Of a DNA stretch of 64,000 bases, positions 51,651 to 60,048 are shown one piece after another. The stretch is from the NCBI GenBank assembly GCA_017548925.1, contig JAFYYX010000001.1:548852-612851 (forward strand). The letters run 5' to 3'. The notes under the pieces were generated by a model. It saw only the letters and a program-made list of their open reading frames with translations. It searched no databases and was not told the DNA's origin. Each line of letters begins with the position of its first letter. Positions within the stretch are counted from its first letter, which is position 1. Position numbers and translations under genes: made by a program. Source of the stretch: Bacilli bacterium (GTDB lineage: Bacteria > Bacillota_I > Bacilli_A > RF39 > UBA660).

Positions 51651-52919
51651 ATGAAAAAAGTTAAAAATTTAATTATTGGTGCTGGTGTGTCTGGCTTAAC
51701 ATTTGCAAATTACTGCGGTGACAATTATTTAATATGCGAAAAAGAAAATGAAGTTGGTGGATATTGTAGAACTATTCAGAGAAGCGGATATGTTTGGGAT
51801 TATGCTGGCCATTTCTTCCACTTTAAAACTGAAGAATTTAAAAACAAATTTCTAAGTAAAATGAAGAAAAAAGATATTATTTACAATGAAAAATGTACCA
51901 AAATACTTTATAAAAATAGATTGATTGATTTTCCATTTCAAACGAATATTCACCAGCTAGATAAAGAGGAATTTATTGATTGCCTGTATGATTTATTTAC
52001 AAAAACAGAAAAAAAAGAATACAGTAATTTTTTGGAGATGTTATATGGAAAATTTGGTAAATCAATAGTTGAAAAATTTTTAAAGCCATATAATGAAAAA
52101 CTATATGCTGTTGATTTATCCAAACTTGATGTTAATGCGATGGGAAGATTTTTTCCATATGCTGATAAAGAAGCTATCATTAAAAATATGAAAAATAAAT
52201 CAGTAAATTCGTACAATAATACTTTTTTTTATCCAAAAAAAGGTGCAGGCAGTTTTATAAAAATATTGTATGATAATTTAGATAAAAATAAAATTTTACT
52301 AAATACATCTATAAATTCTATTGATTTAAAAAATAAAACTGCAATATTATCAGATGGTAATATTATAGTTTATGAAAATTTGATTAATACCATTCCACTT
52401 AATAAGTTTCTTGAACTATTAGGTGGATATAAAAAGTTAATTAATGAGATGTCATATAATAAAGTTCTTGTTTTTAATTTAGGTTTTGATAAACCATCTC
52501 CATTATGTAAAAAAGAGCACTGGTTATATATTCCTGACAAAAAGGACAATTATTATAGGGTGGGATTTTATAATAATATTTTAAAAGAAGAAAAATTGAG
52601 TATGTATATTGAAATAGGTTTTTCTAAAAATGATATTATTAATAAAAGAATCATTGATAAACAATTTAAACTTACCTTATCAAACCTAGAAAAAGATGGT
52701 ATAATTAATAAGAAAACAAAATTGGTAGATTATATGTCAATTGTTATGGACCCTGCATATGTTCATATAAACACAATAACATTGAAAAAAATTGAAAAAT
52801 TAAAAGAAGAATTTAAATTAAATAATATTTACACAATAGGTCGCTATGGTGCATGGACATATAATTCTATGGAAGACTCAATGATTTCTGCTAAAGAATT
52901 GGCCGAAAATCTATTGTAA
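51651..52919 (+). CDS. FAD-dependent UDP-sugar mutase/amine-oxidase-like protein
   Basis: 422 residues from ATG 51651; ATG 51642 overlaps AAAGGA. FAD-binding NLIIGAGVSGLTFANYC followed by EKENEVGGYCRTIQRSGYVWDYAGHFFHF, and at the C terminus IGRYGAWTYNSMEDSMISA, which closes the flavin site. This C-terminal pattern and the polysaccharide context fit a UDP-galactopyranose-mutase-like or related NAD(P)-binding flavoprotein. A furanose precursor, possibly from GalE's UDP-galactose, is plausible but the substrate is not certain. Confidence 0.75.
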   Translation: MKKVKNLIIGAGVSGLTFANYCGDNYLICEKENEVGGYCRTIQRSGYVWDYAGHFFHFKTEEFKNKFLSKMKKKDIIYNEKCTKILYKNRLIDFPFQTNIHQLDKEEFIDCLYDLFTKTEKKEYSNFLEMLYGKFGKSIVEKFLKPYNEKLYAVDLSKLDVNAMGRFFPYADKEAIIKNMKNKSVNSYNNTFFYPKKGAGSFIKILYDNLDKNKILLNTSINSIDLKNKTAILSDGNIIVYENLINTIPLNKFLELLGGYKKLINEMSYNKVLVFNLGFDKPSPLCKKEHWLYIPDKKDNYYRVGFYNNILKEEKLSMYIEIGFSKNDIINKRIIDKQFKLTLSNLEKDGIINKKTKLVDYMSIVMDPAYVHINTITLKKIEKLKEEFKLNNIYTIGRYGAWTYNSMEDSMISAKELAENLL

Positions 52920-52939
52920 CAGCAAGCATGAGGTAAAAA

Positions 52940-54625
52940 ATGAAAAATTTGAATAATAATTATAATAAAAAATATCCAAAAGTGTCTATTATTATTCCGG
53001 TATACAACGGTGAAAATTACTTATCATACGCTATTAAAAGTGCGTTGCGACAAACATATAGCAATCTTGAGATAATTGTTGTAAATGACGGTTCTACAGA
53101 CAAAACTGCAAAAATATGCAAAAAGTATAAGAACAAAATTAAATATATTGAAAAAGAAAACGGTGGCGTGTCTTCTGCATTAAATATAGGAATACAAAAT
53201 ATGACTGGGGAATATTTTTCATGGCTAAGTCATGATGATTTATACTATTCAAATAAGATTGAGAAGGAGATAGAGTATTTAATTAATAATAATCTTTTAA
53301 ATACTAAAACAATCGTTTATTCAAATTTTTCAACAATTGATGCAAAAGGAAAATTAATTTCAAATATTGAGTTTAATACATATGATGTAAATAAGTTTAG
53401 CGACTTTTCCTTGCTAAGAATTGCTGTTAATGGTCTGTCATTATTAATACCAAAATTTGCATTTGATGATGTAGGACTATTTGATACTAAACTATCATGC
53501 GTTCAAGATTACAAATTATGGTTTAAAATGATAAAAAACAATTATAAATTTGTGCATATTCCCGAAATTCTTGTAACAACGCGAGTTCATAGTAAGACAG
53601 TTACCAATACAAGTGCAAAGGTAAAAATTGAAGGTAATAAATTCTGGATAGAATTATTAAAATCTTATTCAATAAACGAAATTAAGAAAATGTATAATTC
53701 TGAATATATGTACTATTATTCAATTTATAATCTCTTTAATGACGGTCCCTATAATGAAGTAATTGATTTTTGTAAAAAAAATTACATGAGAATTGAAAAA
53801 GAAAATCAAAAAATAATAAATAACTCAAGAATATGTGTAGTAATATATTCAAATAAGAATATAGAAAATTTAAAAGAAACATATAATTCAATTATTAATC
53901 AATCACTAAAATTTAGTTATATATATGTCTTATGTAGTAAAAAATTTGCTGATAAGAATAGTGATTATATTAAAAATTTAAATGTAAAAGTAATATTAAA
54001 TGATGATCTATCCGAATGTAATCAGATTATTAATTCAGTTAAAGCAGATTATATTTCTTTTGTTAAAGCTGGAGATGTCCTTGCAAAAGATAAAAATAAG
54101 ATTCAAATAACAAAAATGATTTCATCTAAATTATTTGTATCGCACACATCATACAATTGCTGTAATAATTTTTTTGATAGTGGTTATTTAAATGGATATA
54201 TCACTCAAACGCTACTATTTAATAGTGAGATTAACTACTCAACATTAATTTTTGATTTAAAGTTTTTAAAAAAACAAAATATAAGCTTTGATAACAATTT
54301 AAAAAACGAAAAATTACACAGCTTATTAATAGAATCATCAAAAAATAATTACTTGCTAGGAATTAGAGAGCCATTAGTAACAATTAATAATTATCCTGAA
54401 AAAATTAATTACGAATTAATATATAGTAAGTATATTAAAGATATATATTTTAAAGAATATAAAAAAATATTTAATAACTATCAGTTAAATAATTATAATA
54501 AAAAAGATAAATTTAGAAAAAAAGAATTAATAAAATATTGTTCATTTTATACAAAGATACAATTATTCTGTAAAGAAATTAAGAAATTAATTAGTATAAT
54601 AATAGTTAAAATTAGGAGGAAATAA
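52940..54625 (+). CDS. GT2-family glycosyltransferase with degenerate second GT domain
   Basis: 561 residues. N-terminal GT2 (VSIIIPVYNGENYLSYAIKS, VVNDGSTDKT, SWLSHDDLYY) is closely related to the second domain of the enzyme at 39515. Residues about 295-400 show a second GT-A-like fold (ICVVIYSNKNIENLKETY) without a clear DxD site (FVKAGD), so it may be inactive or structural. A basic, hydrophobic tail probably contacts the membrane. AGGTAAAAA precedes ATG 52940. Confidence 0.85.
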   Translation: MKNLNNNYNKKYPKVSIIIPVYNGENYLSYAIKSALRQTYSNLEIIVVNDGSTDKTAKICKKYKNKIKYIEKENGGVSSALNIGIQNMTGEYFSWLSHDDLYYSNKIEKEIEYLINNNLLNTKTIVYSNFSTIDAKGKLISNIEFNTYDVNKFSDFSLLRIAVNGLSLLIPKFAFDDVGLFDTKLSCVQDYKLWFKMIKNNYKFVHIPEILVTTRVHSKTVTNTSAKVKIEGNKFWIELLKSYSINEIKKMYNSEYMYYYSIYNLFNDGPYNEVIDFCKKNYMRIEKENQKIINNSRICVVIYSNKNIENLKETYNSIINQSLKFSYIYVLCSKKFADKNSDYIKNLNVKVILNDDLSECNQIINSVKADYISFVKAGDVLAKDKNKIQITKMISSKLFVSHTSYNCCNNFFDSGYLNGYITQTLLFNSEINYSTLIFDLKFLKKQNISFDNNLKNEKLHSLLIESSKNNYLLGIREPLVTINNYPEKINYELIYSKYIKDIYFKEYKKIFNNYQLNNYNKKDKFRKKELIKYCSFYTKIQLFCKEIKKLISIIIVKIRRK

Positions 54626-54627
54626 TT

Positions 54628-55683
54628 ATGAGTATATTTAAAGATAAAGTATTAATGATAACAGGAGGAACTGGTTCTTTTGGCAATACTGTTTTAAAGC
54701 ATTTTTTAGAATCAGATATTAAAGAAATCAGAATTTTTTCCAGAGATGAAAAAAAACAAGATGACATGAGACATGACTTACAAGCTAAACATCCAAAATT
54801 CGCAAATAAAGTTACTTTCTATATAGGCGATGTTAGAAATTATCAAAGTGTTAGGGACGCAATGGTTGGTGTTGATTATATTTTTCATGCCGCAGCTCTT
54901 AAACAAGTCCCATCTTGTGAATTCTATCCTATGGAAGCTGTAAGGACAAATGTTATTGGAACAGATAATGTTTTACATGCTGCAATTGAAGAAGGTGTTA
55001 AAAGAGTTGTATGTTTATCTACTGATAAAGCTGCTTACCCAATTAATGCCATGGGTACATCAAAAGCTATGATGGAAAAAGTTATATATGCAAACGCAAG
55101 AATATCAGCACAACGTGGAGGACCAGTTATTTGTTGTACAAGATATGGAAATGTCATGTGTTCTAGAGGAAGTGTAATCCCATTATTTATTGATCAAATA
55201 AAATCAGGAAGACCAATAACCATCACAGATCCAAATATGACACGTTTCTTAATGAATCTAGATGAAGCTGTAGATCTTGTCCAATTTGCGTTTGAAAATG
55301 CAAATCCTGGTGATTTATTTATTCAAAAATCAGATGCTTCAACAATTGGAGATCTTGCAAAAGCCGTGCAAAAATTATTTGGTGATACAGGAACTAATAT
55401 AATTGGTACAAGACATGGTGAAAAATTATATGAAACACTTATGACAAGAGAAGAAAGATTAAGATCAGAAGATATGGGTAATTATTTTAGAGTAGCTGCT
55501 GACTCTAGGGATTTAAATTATGATAAATTTGTTGTAGACGGTGAAGTAAAAACAATGGCTGATGAATCATATACATCACATAATACAAACAGATTAGATG
55601 TTGAAGGCACAGTAAAAAAGATTTTAACAACAGATTATGTTAAAGAAGAATTAGAGAATTGGAAGAAAGAACAAAATAAATAA
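54628..55683 (+). CDS. capE: UDP-GlcNAc 4,6-dehydratase/5-epimerase CapE
   Basis: 351-residue extended SDR; first step from UDP-GlcNAc towards UDP-N-acetyl-L-fucosamine. NADP-binding ITGGTGSFGNTVLKHFL; catalytic region LSTDKAAYPINAMGTSK in which Met-x3-Lys replaces the standard Tyr-x3-Lys, as known for CapE/FlaA1-type inverting dehydratases. Later GTRHGEKLYETLMTREE is typical. Followed by capF and capG in the order found in Staphylococcus capsule loci. AGGAGG precedes ATG 54628. Confidence 0.93.
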   Translation: MSIFKDKVLMITGGTGSFGNTVLKHFLESDIKEIRIFSRDEKKQDDMRHDLQAKHPKFANKVTFYIGDVRNYQSVRDAMVGVDYIFHAAALKQVPSCEFYPMEAVRTNVIGTDNVLHAAIEEGVKRVVCLSTDKAAYPINAMGTSKAMMEKVIYANARISAQRGGPVICCTRYGNVMCSRGSVIPLFIDQIKSGRPITITDPNMTRFLMNLDEAVDLVQFAFENANPGDLFIQKSDASTIGDLAKAVQKLFGDTGTNIIGTRHGEKLYETLMTREERLRSEDMGNYFRVAADSRDLNYDKFVVDGEVKTMADESYTSHNTNRLDVEGTVKKILTTDYVKEELENWKKEQNK

Positions 55684-55709
55684 TATATTTGAAAGGTATA
55701 ATAATATAT

Positions 55710-56885
55710 ATGAAAGTTTTAGTTACAGGAGCAAAAGGATTTGTAGGTAAAAATTTAGTTGAATCTTTAAAAAATATTAAAGATGGTAAAGACAGAACTA
55801 GACCAAATCTTTTAATTGAAGATATATATGAATTTGATATAGACACTGATATTAATCTTTTAGATGAATATTGCAAGAATTGTGACTTTGTGTTTAATCT
55901 AGCCGGTGTTAATAGGCCAAAAGATGTCTCTGAATTCATGAGTGGTAATTTTGGCTTTGCCAGCACATTACTAAATAAACTAAAAGAAAATAATAATAAA
56001 TGTCCTGTCATGCTTTCCTCATCAATACAAGCAAAACTTGATAATGATTATGGAAAAAGTAAATTAGAAGGTGAAAAATTATTTTTTCAATATTCAAAAG
56101 AAAATGACGTTAAAGTATTAGTATATAGGTTTCCCAATTTATTTGGAAAATGGTGTAGACCAAACTATAACAGTGTTATAGCAACATGGTGTAACAATAT
56201 TGCAAATGATTTAGATATACAAATAAATGATCCTACAGTAGAATTAGAATTATGTTATATAGATGATGTTGTAATTGAATTGTTAGACGCTTTAGAAAAT
56301 AAAGAACACAAAGATGGTGATTATAACTATATACCGTGCACCCATAAAATCACATTAGGAAAGATCGCAGAATTATTAAAAAATTTTGCTGAACAACCAA
56401 AGAATTTAATAATGCCTGATATTCCAAATAATTCTTTTGAAAAAAAATTATATTCAACATATTTATCATATTTGCCTCACGAAAAGTTTAAATTTGAATT
56501 AACATCAAATGTTGATGAAAGAGGAAGTTTTACTGAATTGCTAAAAACTGCAAATAATGGTCAATTTTCAGTAAATATTAGTAAACCTGGAATAACTAAA
56601 GGGCAACATTGGCATAACTCTAAATGGGAATTTTTTATTGTTGTAAAAGGAACTGCATTAATTCAAGAAAGAAATCTTCATTCAAACGAAGTTATTGAAT
56701 TTCAAGTTAGTGGTGAAAAACTAGAGGCAATTCATATGATACCTGGATATACACATAACATTATTAATTTGTCAGATACTGAAGATTTAATTACATTAAT
56801 GTGGGCTAATGAAATTTTTGATAAAAATCATCCAGATACTTTTTATGAGGAGGTAAATAATCATGGAATTAAAAAAAGATTATAG
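55710..56885 (+). CDS. capF: UDP-2-acetamido-2,6-dideoxy-hexose reductase CapF
   Basis: 391 residues from ATG 55710; TTG 55689 precedes the GAAAGG site. The N-terminal SDR domain has VTGAKGFVGKNLVESLK and a Tyr-x3-Lys in DYGKSKLEGE. The C-terminal cupin domain has GQHWHNSKWEFFIVVKGTA, with metal-binding His and Glu. The two-domain layout is specific for CapF/WbjC, which epimerises and reduces the CapE product to UDP-N-acetyl-6-deoxy-L-talosamine. Overlaps capG by 23 bases. Confidence 0.93.
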   Translation: MKVLVTGAKGFVGKNLVESLKNIKDGKDRTRPNLLIEDIYEFDIDTDINLLDEYCKNCDFVFNLAGVNRPKDVSEFMSGNFGFASTLLNKLKENNNKCPVMLSSSIQAKLDNDYGKSKLEGEKLFFQYSKENDVKVLVYRFPNLFGKWCRPNYNSVIATWCNNIANDLDIQINDPTVELELCYIDDVVIELLDALENKEHKDGDYNYIPCTHKITLGKIAELLKNFAEQPKNLIMPDIPNNSFEKKLYSTYLSYLPHEKFKFELTSNVDERGSFTELLKTANNGQFSVNISKPGITKGQHWHNSKWEFFIVVKGTALIQERNLHSNEVIEFQVSGEKLEAIHMIPGYTHNIINLSDTEDLITLMWANEIFDKNHPDTFYEEVNNHGIKKRL

Positions 56886-58047
56886 CAACATCAAATGGAA
56901 AGATAATGGAAAACTAAAATTATTAATAATTGTTGGAACCAGACCAGAAATAATAAGACTAAGTGCTGTTATTACAAAATGTAGAGAATATTTTGACTGT
57001 ATTCTTGCACATACTGGGCAAAACTATGATTATAATTTAAATGGAGTATTTTTTAAAGACTTAAAATTAGATGATCCAGAAGTGTATATGGATTCAGTAG
57101 GAGATGATTTAGGGGAAACAGTTGGTAATATTATTGCATCATCATATAAATTAATGAATCAAATTAAACCAGATGCATTATTAATTCTTGGAGATACTAA
57201 TAGTTGTTTATCAGCAATAAGTGCAAAAAGGTTACATATTCCAATATTTCATATGGAAGCAGGAAATAGATGTAAAGATGAGTGTTTACCTGAAGAAACA
57301 AATAGAAGAATTGTTGATATTATCTCTGATGTTAATCTTGCCTATAGCGAACATGCTAGAAAATATTTACATGAATGCGGACTTCCAAAAGAAAGAGTAT
57401 ATGTTACTGGATCACCAATGGCTGAAGTATTAGAAAATAATATTAAAGAAATTGAAGCCAGTAATATTTTAAATAAACTTAATCTTAAAGCTAAGAATTA
57501 TATTTTATTATCAGCTCATAGAGAAGAAAATATTGACACTAAAGAAAATTTTGAAAGTTTATTCAATGCTATTAATAAACTTGCTGAAAAATATAATATG
57601 CCAATACTTTATTCATGTCATCCTAGAAGTAAAAAAAGGCTTGAAAGTTCTAATTTTCTTTTGGATAAAAGAGTAATTATGCATGAACCGTTAGGATTTC
57701 ACGACTATAACAACTTACAAATGAATTCCTACTGTGTTGTAAGTGACTCAGGAACGCTTCCTGAAGAAAGTAGTTACTATTTAAGTATTGGAAAACCTAT
57801 TTCAGCTGTTTGTATTAGAACAAGTACAGAAAGGCCTGAAGCTTTAGATAAAGCTGCATTTATTCTTGCTGGAATTAGTGAAAAAGAACTTCTTCAAGCT
57901 GTTGATATAGCAGTAAATATGAATAAGAATAATCAACTTGGCATACCTGTGCCAGACTATATTGATACAAATGTATCAATAAAAGTTGTAAAAATTATTC
58001 AAAGCTACGTCAACATTATAAATAGATTTGTTTGGAGAAAAAAATAA
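56863..58047 (+). CDS. capG: UDP-N-acetyl-L-fucosamine synthase CapG (2-epimerase)
   Basis: 394-residue non-hydrolysing UDP-HexNAc 2-epimerase fold. IIVGTRPEIIRLSAVI, LGDTNSCLSAISAKRLHIPIF, HMEAGNRCKDECLPEETNR, LSAHREENID and VSDSGTLPEESSYY are all family motifs. After capE-capF this is CapG/FnlC, giving UDP-L-FucNAc, rather than MnaA. The ribosome-binding site GAGGAGG lies within the end of capF. Last gene of the second polysaccharide unit. Confidence 0.92.
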   Translation: MELKKDYSNIKWKDNGKLKLLIIVGTRPEIIRLSAVITKCREYFDCILAHTGQNYDYNLNGVFFKDLKLDDPEVYMDSVGDDLGETVGNIIASSYKLMNQIKPDALLILGDTNSCLSAISAKRLHIPIFHMEAGNRCKDECLPEETNRRIVDIISDVNLAYSEHARKYLHECGLPKERVYVTGSPMAEVLENNIKEIEASNILNKLNLKAKNYILLSAHREENIDTKENFESLFNAINKLAEKYNMPILYSCHPRSKKRLESSNFLLDKRVIMHEPLGFHDYNNLQMNSYCVVSDSGTLPEESSYYLSIGKPISAVCIRTSTERPEALDKAAFILAGISEKELLQAVDIAVNMNKNNQLGIPVPDYIDTNVSIKVVKIIQSYVNIINRFVWRKK

Positions 58048-58090
58048 TAAATAGAATTAATTAAATATCAATTATTTTTATTGATAAATA

Positions 58091-58123
58091 AAAGAAATAA
58101 TTATTTAGAGTTATTTCTTTTTT
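58091..58123 (+). terminator. Intrinsic terminator after capG
   Basis: AAAGAAATAA / TTATTTCTTT arms with a 10-base loop and T tail. Confidence 0.8.
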
Positions 58124-58152
58124 AATATCAAAAATAGTAGATTTTACCTAAA

Positions 58153-58166
58153 TATAATAGTATAAT
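58153..58166 (+). promoter_or_regulatory. Promoter region of the phosphopolymer module
   Basis: Two overlapping candidate -10 boxes, TATAAT at 58153-58158 and 58161-58166. No strong -35 is seen. Confidence 0.55.
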
Positions 58167-58188
58167 AACAAAACATGAGGTGGGTTTT

Positions 58189-60033
58189 ATGCAAGCATTA
58201 ATGTTAGCAGCTGGAATGGGTAAAAGACTTGGTAAATTAACCAAAGATAATACTAAGTGTATGCTTCCTATTCAAGGTAAAACTTTAATTGAAAGAGCAG
58301 TTGAAGCTTTGCTTGATGCTGGTATTAAAAAAATGACTATTGTAGTTGGATATAAAGGAGATAACTTAAAGAAGTTTTTAACTGAAGAATGTACTAATCC
58401 TAGAATTAAAGAAATGGATTTTGTTTTTATAGATAATCCTATCTATGATAAAACAAATAATATTTATTCTTTATATTTAGGTAAAGATGTATTAATTGAA
58501 GATGATACTATTCTTTTAGAATCTGATTTAATCTATGAACCGGAACTAATTAAAAAGTTAGTTGAAAGTGATAAAGTTAATGCTGTTACTGTTGCTAAAT
58601 ATGAACAATGGATGGATGGTACAGTAATTAAAATTGGTGAAAATGATCAAATAACTGAATTTATTGAAAAGAAAGATTTTAATTATAAAGAAATTGATAA
58701 ATATTATAAAACTGTAAACATCTATAAATTTACAAAAGAATTTTCTGAAAAACAAATTCTACCATTTTTAGATGCTTATATTAAAGCATATGGAGAAAAT
58801 GAATACTATGAATTAATATTTAAAATTATTGCTCATTTATCTAGATCTGATTTAAAAGCATTAGATATTGGTAATATTAAATGGTATGAAATGGATGATA
58901 TTCAAGATGTTGAAATAGCAAATGCTTTATTTGCTAAAGGTGAAGATAAATTAAAATTATTTCAAAAAATGTATGGTGGATATTGGAGATTTGAAAATAT
59001 TTTAGATTATTGTTATTTAGTTAATCCATATTATCCTCCAAAAGAAATGATTGATAAATTTAAACATGAAATGTCACAGCTTATTACTCAATATCCATCA
59101 GGACTTCATACACAAAATATTAATGCATCAAGACTTCTTGGCAATGTTGATGATAAATATTTAGTTGTAGGTAATGGAGCTGCTGAACTTATTAATATTT
59201 TAGGTAACACATTAAGTGGAAATATGTATGTATCTAAAACAGCATTTAATGAATATATTAGATGTTTTAGAAATTGTAATTTTAATATTTATGATGAAAG
59301 CAAAAATCTTTATAAATTAAATATTGCTGAAACTTTAGAAAATATTCCATTAAATGACATTATTTGTATTGTTAATCCAGATAATCCTACTGGAGCTTTT
59401 GTTAGATTCGAAGATATGATTAATATTATTCAAGCTTGCCATAGTGAAGATAAAATATTAATTGTAGATGAATCATTTGTTGATTTTGCTGATAAAGACA
59501 AAAGATATACATTAATTAAAGATGATATATTAAGTACATATAAAAATTTAATTGTTGTTAAATCAATTAGTAAATCATATGGTATACCAGGAGTAAGACT
59601 AGGTGTTTTAGCAACAGGTAATGAAGATCTACTAAGTGTAATAAAAAACAATCTACCTGTGTGGAATATAAACTCATTTGGTGAGTATTACTTGCAAAAT
59701 TGTACTTTATATAAAAAAGAATATGAAAAAGCATGTGACAAAATTGCCGAAGAAAGAACTAGATTCATAAATGAACTTAGAAATCTAGGTATTGAAGTAT
59801 ATGATTCACAAGCTAACTTTGTTTTAGTTAACTTAGATAGTGTTAACTCAACAGATCTAGCAGTTGATTTATTATGTAATTATGATATATTTATAAAGGA
59901 TCTAAGAACAAAGAATTCATTTAAAGGATTAAACTTTGTTAGACTTGCAATTAGAACAACAGAAGAAAACAATAAATTAATAGAAGGTTTAAAACACGCT
60001 TTAAATATTAAAGATAAACAAAGAAAAAGATAA
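58189..60033 (+). CDS. Cytidylyltransferase-PLP aminotransferase/decarboxylase fusion
   Basis: 614 residues from ATG 58189 behind GAGGTGGG. Residues 1-240 are a sugar-nucleotidyltransferase domain of the LicC type: MLAAGMGKRLGKLTKDNTKC, then LESDLIYE and IKWYEMDDIQD. Residues 250-614 are a fold-I PLP domain of the HisC/CobD type: NPDNPTGAF, DESFVDF and the probable PLP-binding Lys462 in SISKSYGIPGVRLG. LicC activates phosphocholine, and the related PntC activates aminoethylphosphonate and can be fused to a transaminase (of another PLP family). So this enzyme probably makes a CDP-activated amino-alcohol phosphate or phosphonate. The substrate is inference. Confidence 0.85.
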   Translation: MQALMLAAGMGKRLGKLTKDNTKCMLPIQGKTLIERAVEALLDAGIKKMTIVVGYKGDNLKKFLTEECTNPRIKEMDFVFIDNPIYDKTNNIYSLYLGKDVLIEDDTILLESDLIYEPELIKKLVESDKVNAVTVAKYEQWMDGTVIKIGENDQITEFIEKKDFNYKEIDKYYKTVNIYKFTKEFSEKQILPFLDAYIKAYGENEYYELIFKIIAHLSRSDLKALDIGNIKWYEMDDIQDVEIANALFAKGEDKLKLFQKMYGGYWRFENILDYCYLVNPYYPPKEMIDKFKHEMSQLITQYPSGLHTQNINASRLLGNVDDKYLVVGNGAAELINILGNTLSGNMYVSKTAFNEYIRCFRNCNFNIYDESKNLYKLNIAETLENIPLNDIICIVNPDNPTGAFVRFEDMINIIQACHSEDKILIVDESFVDFADKDKRYTLIKDDILSTYKNLIVVKSISKSYGIPGVRLGVLATGNEDLLSVIKNNLPVWNINSFGEYYLQNCTLYKKEYEKACDKIAEERTRFINELRNLGIEVYDSQANFVLVNLDSVNSTDLAVDLLCNYDIFIKDLRTKNSFKGLNFVRLAIRTTEENNKLIEGLKHALNIKDKQRKR

Positions 60034-60048
60034 GAAGTGATATAAAAT

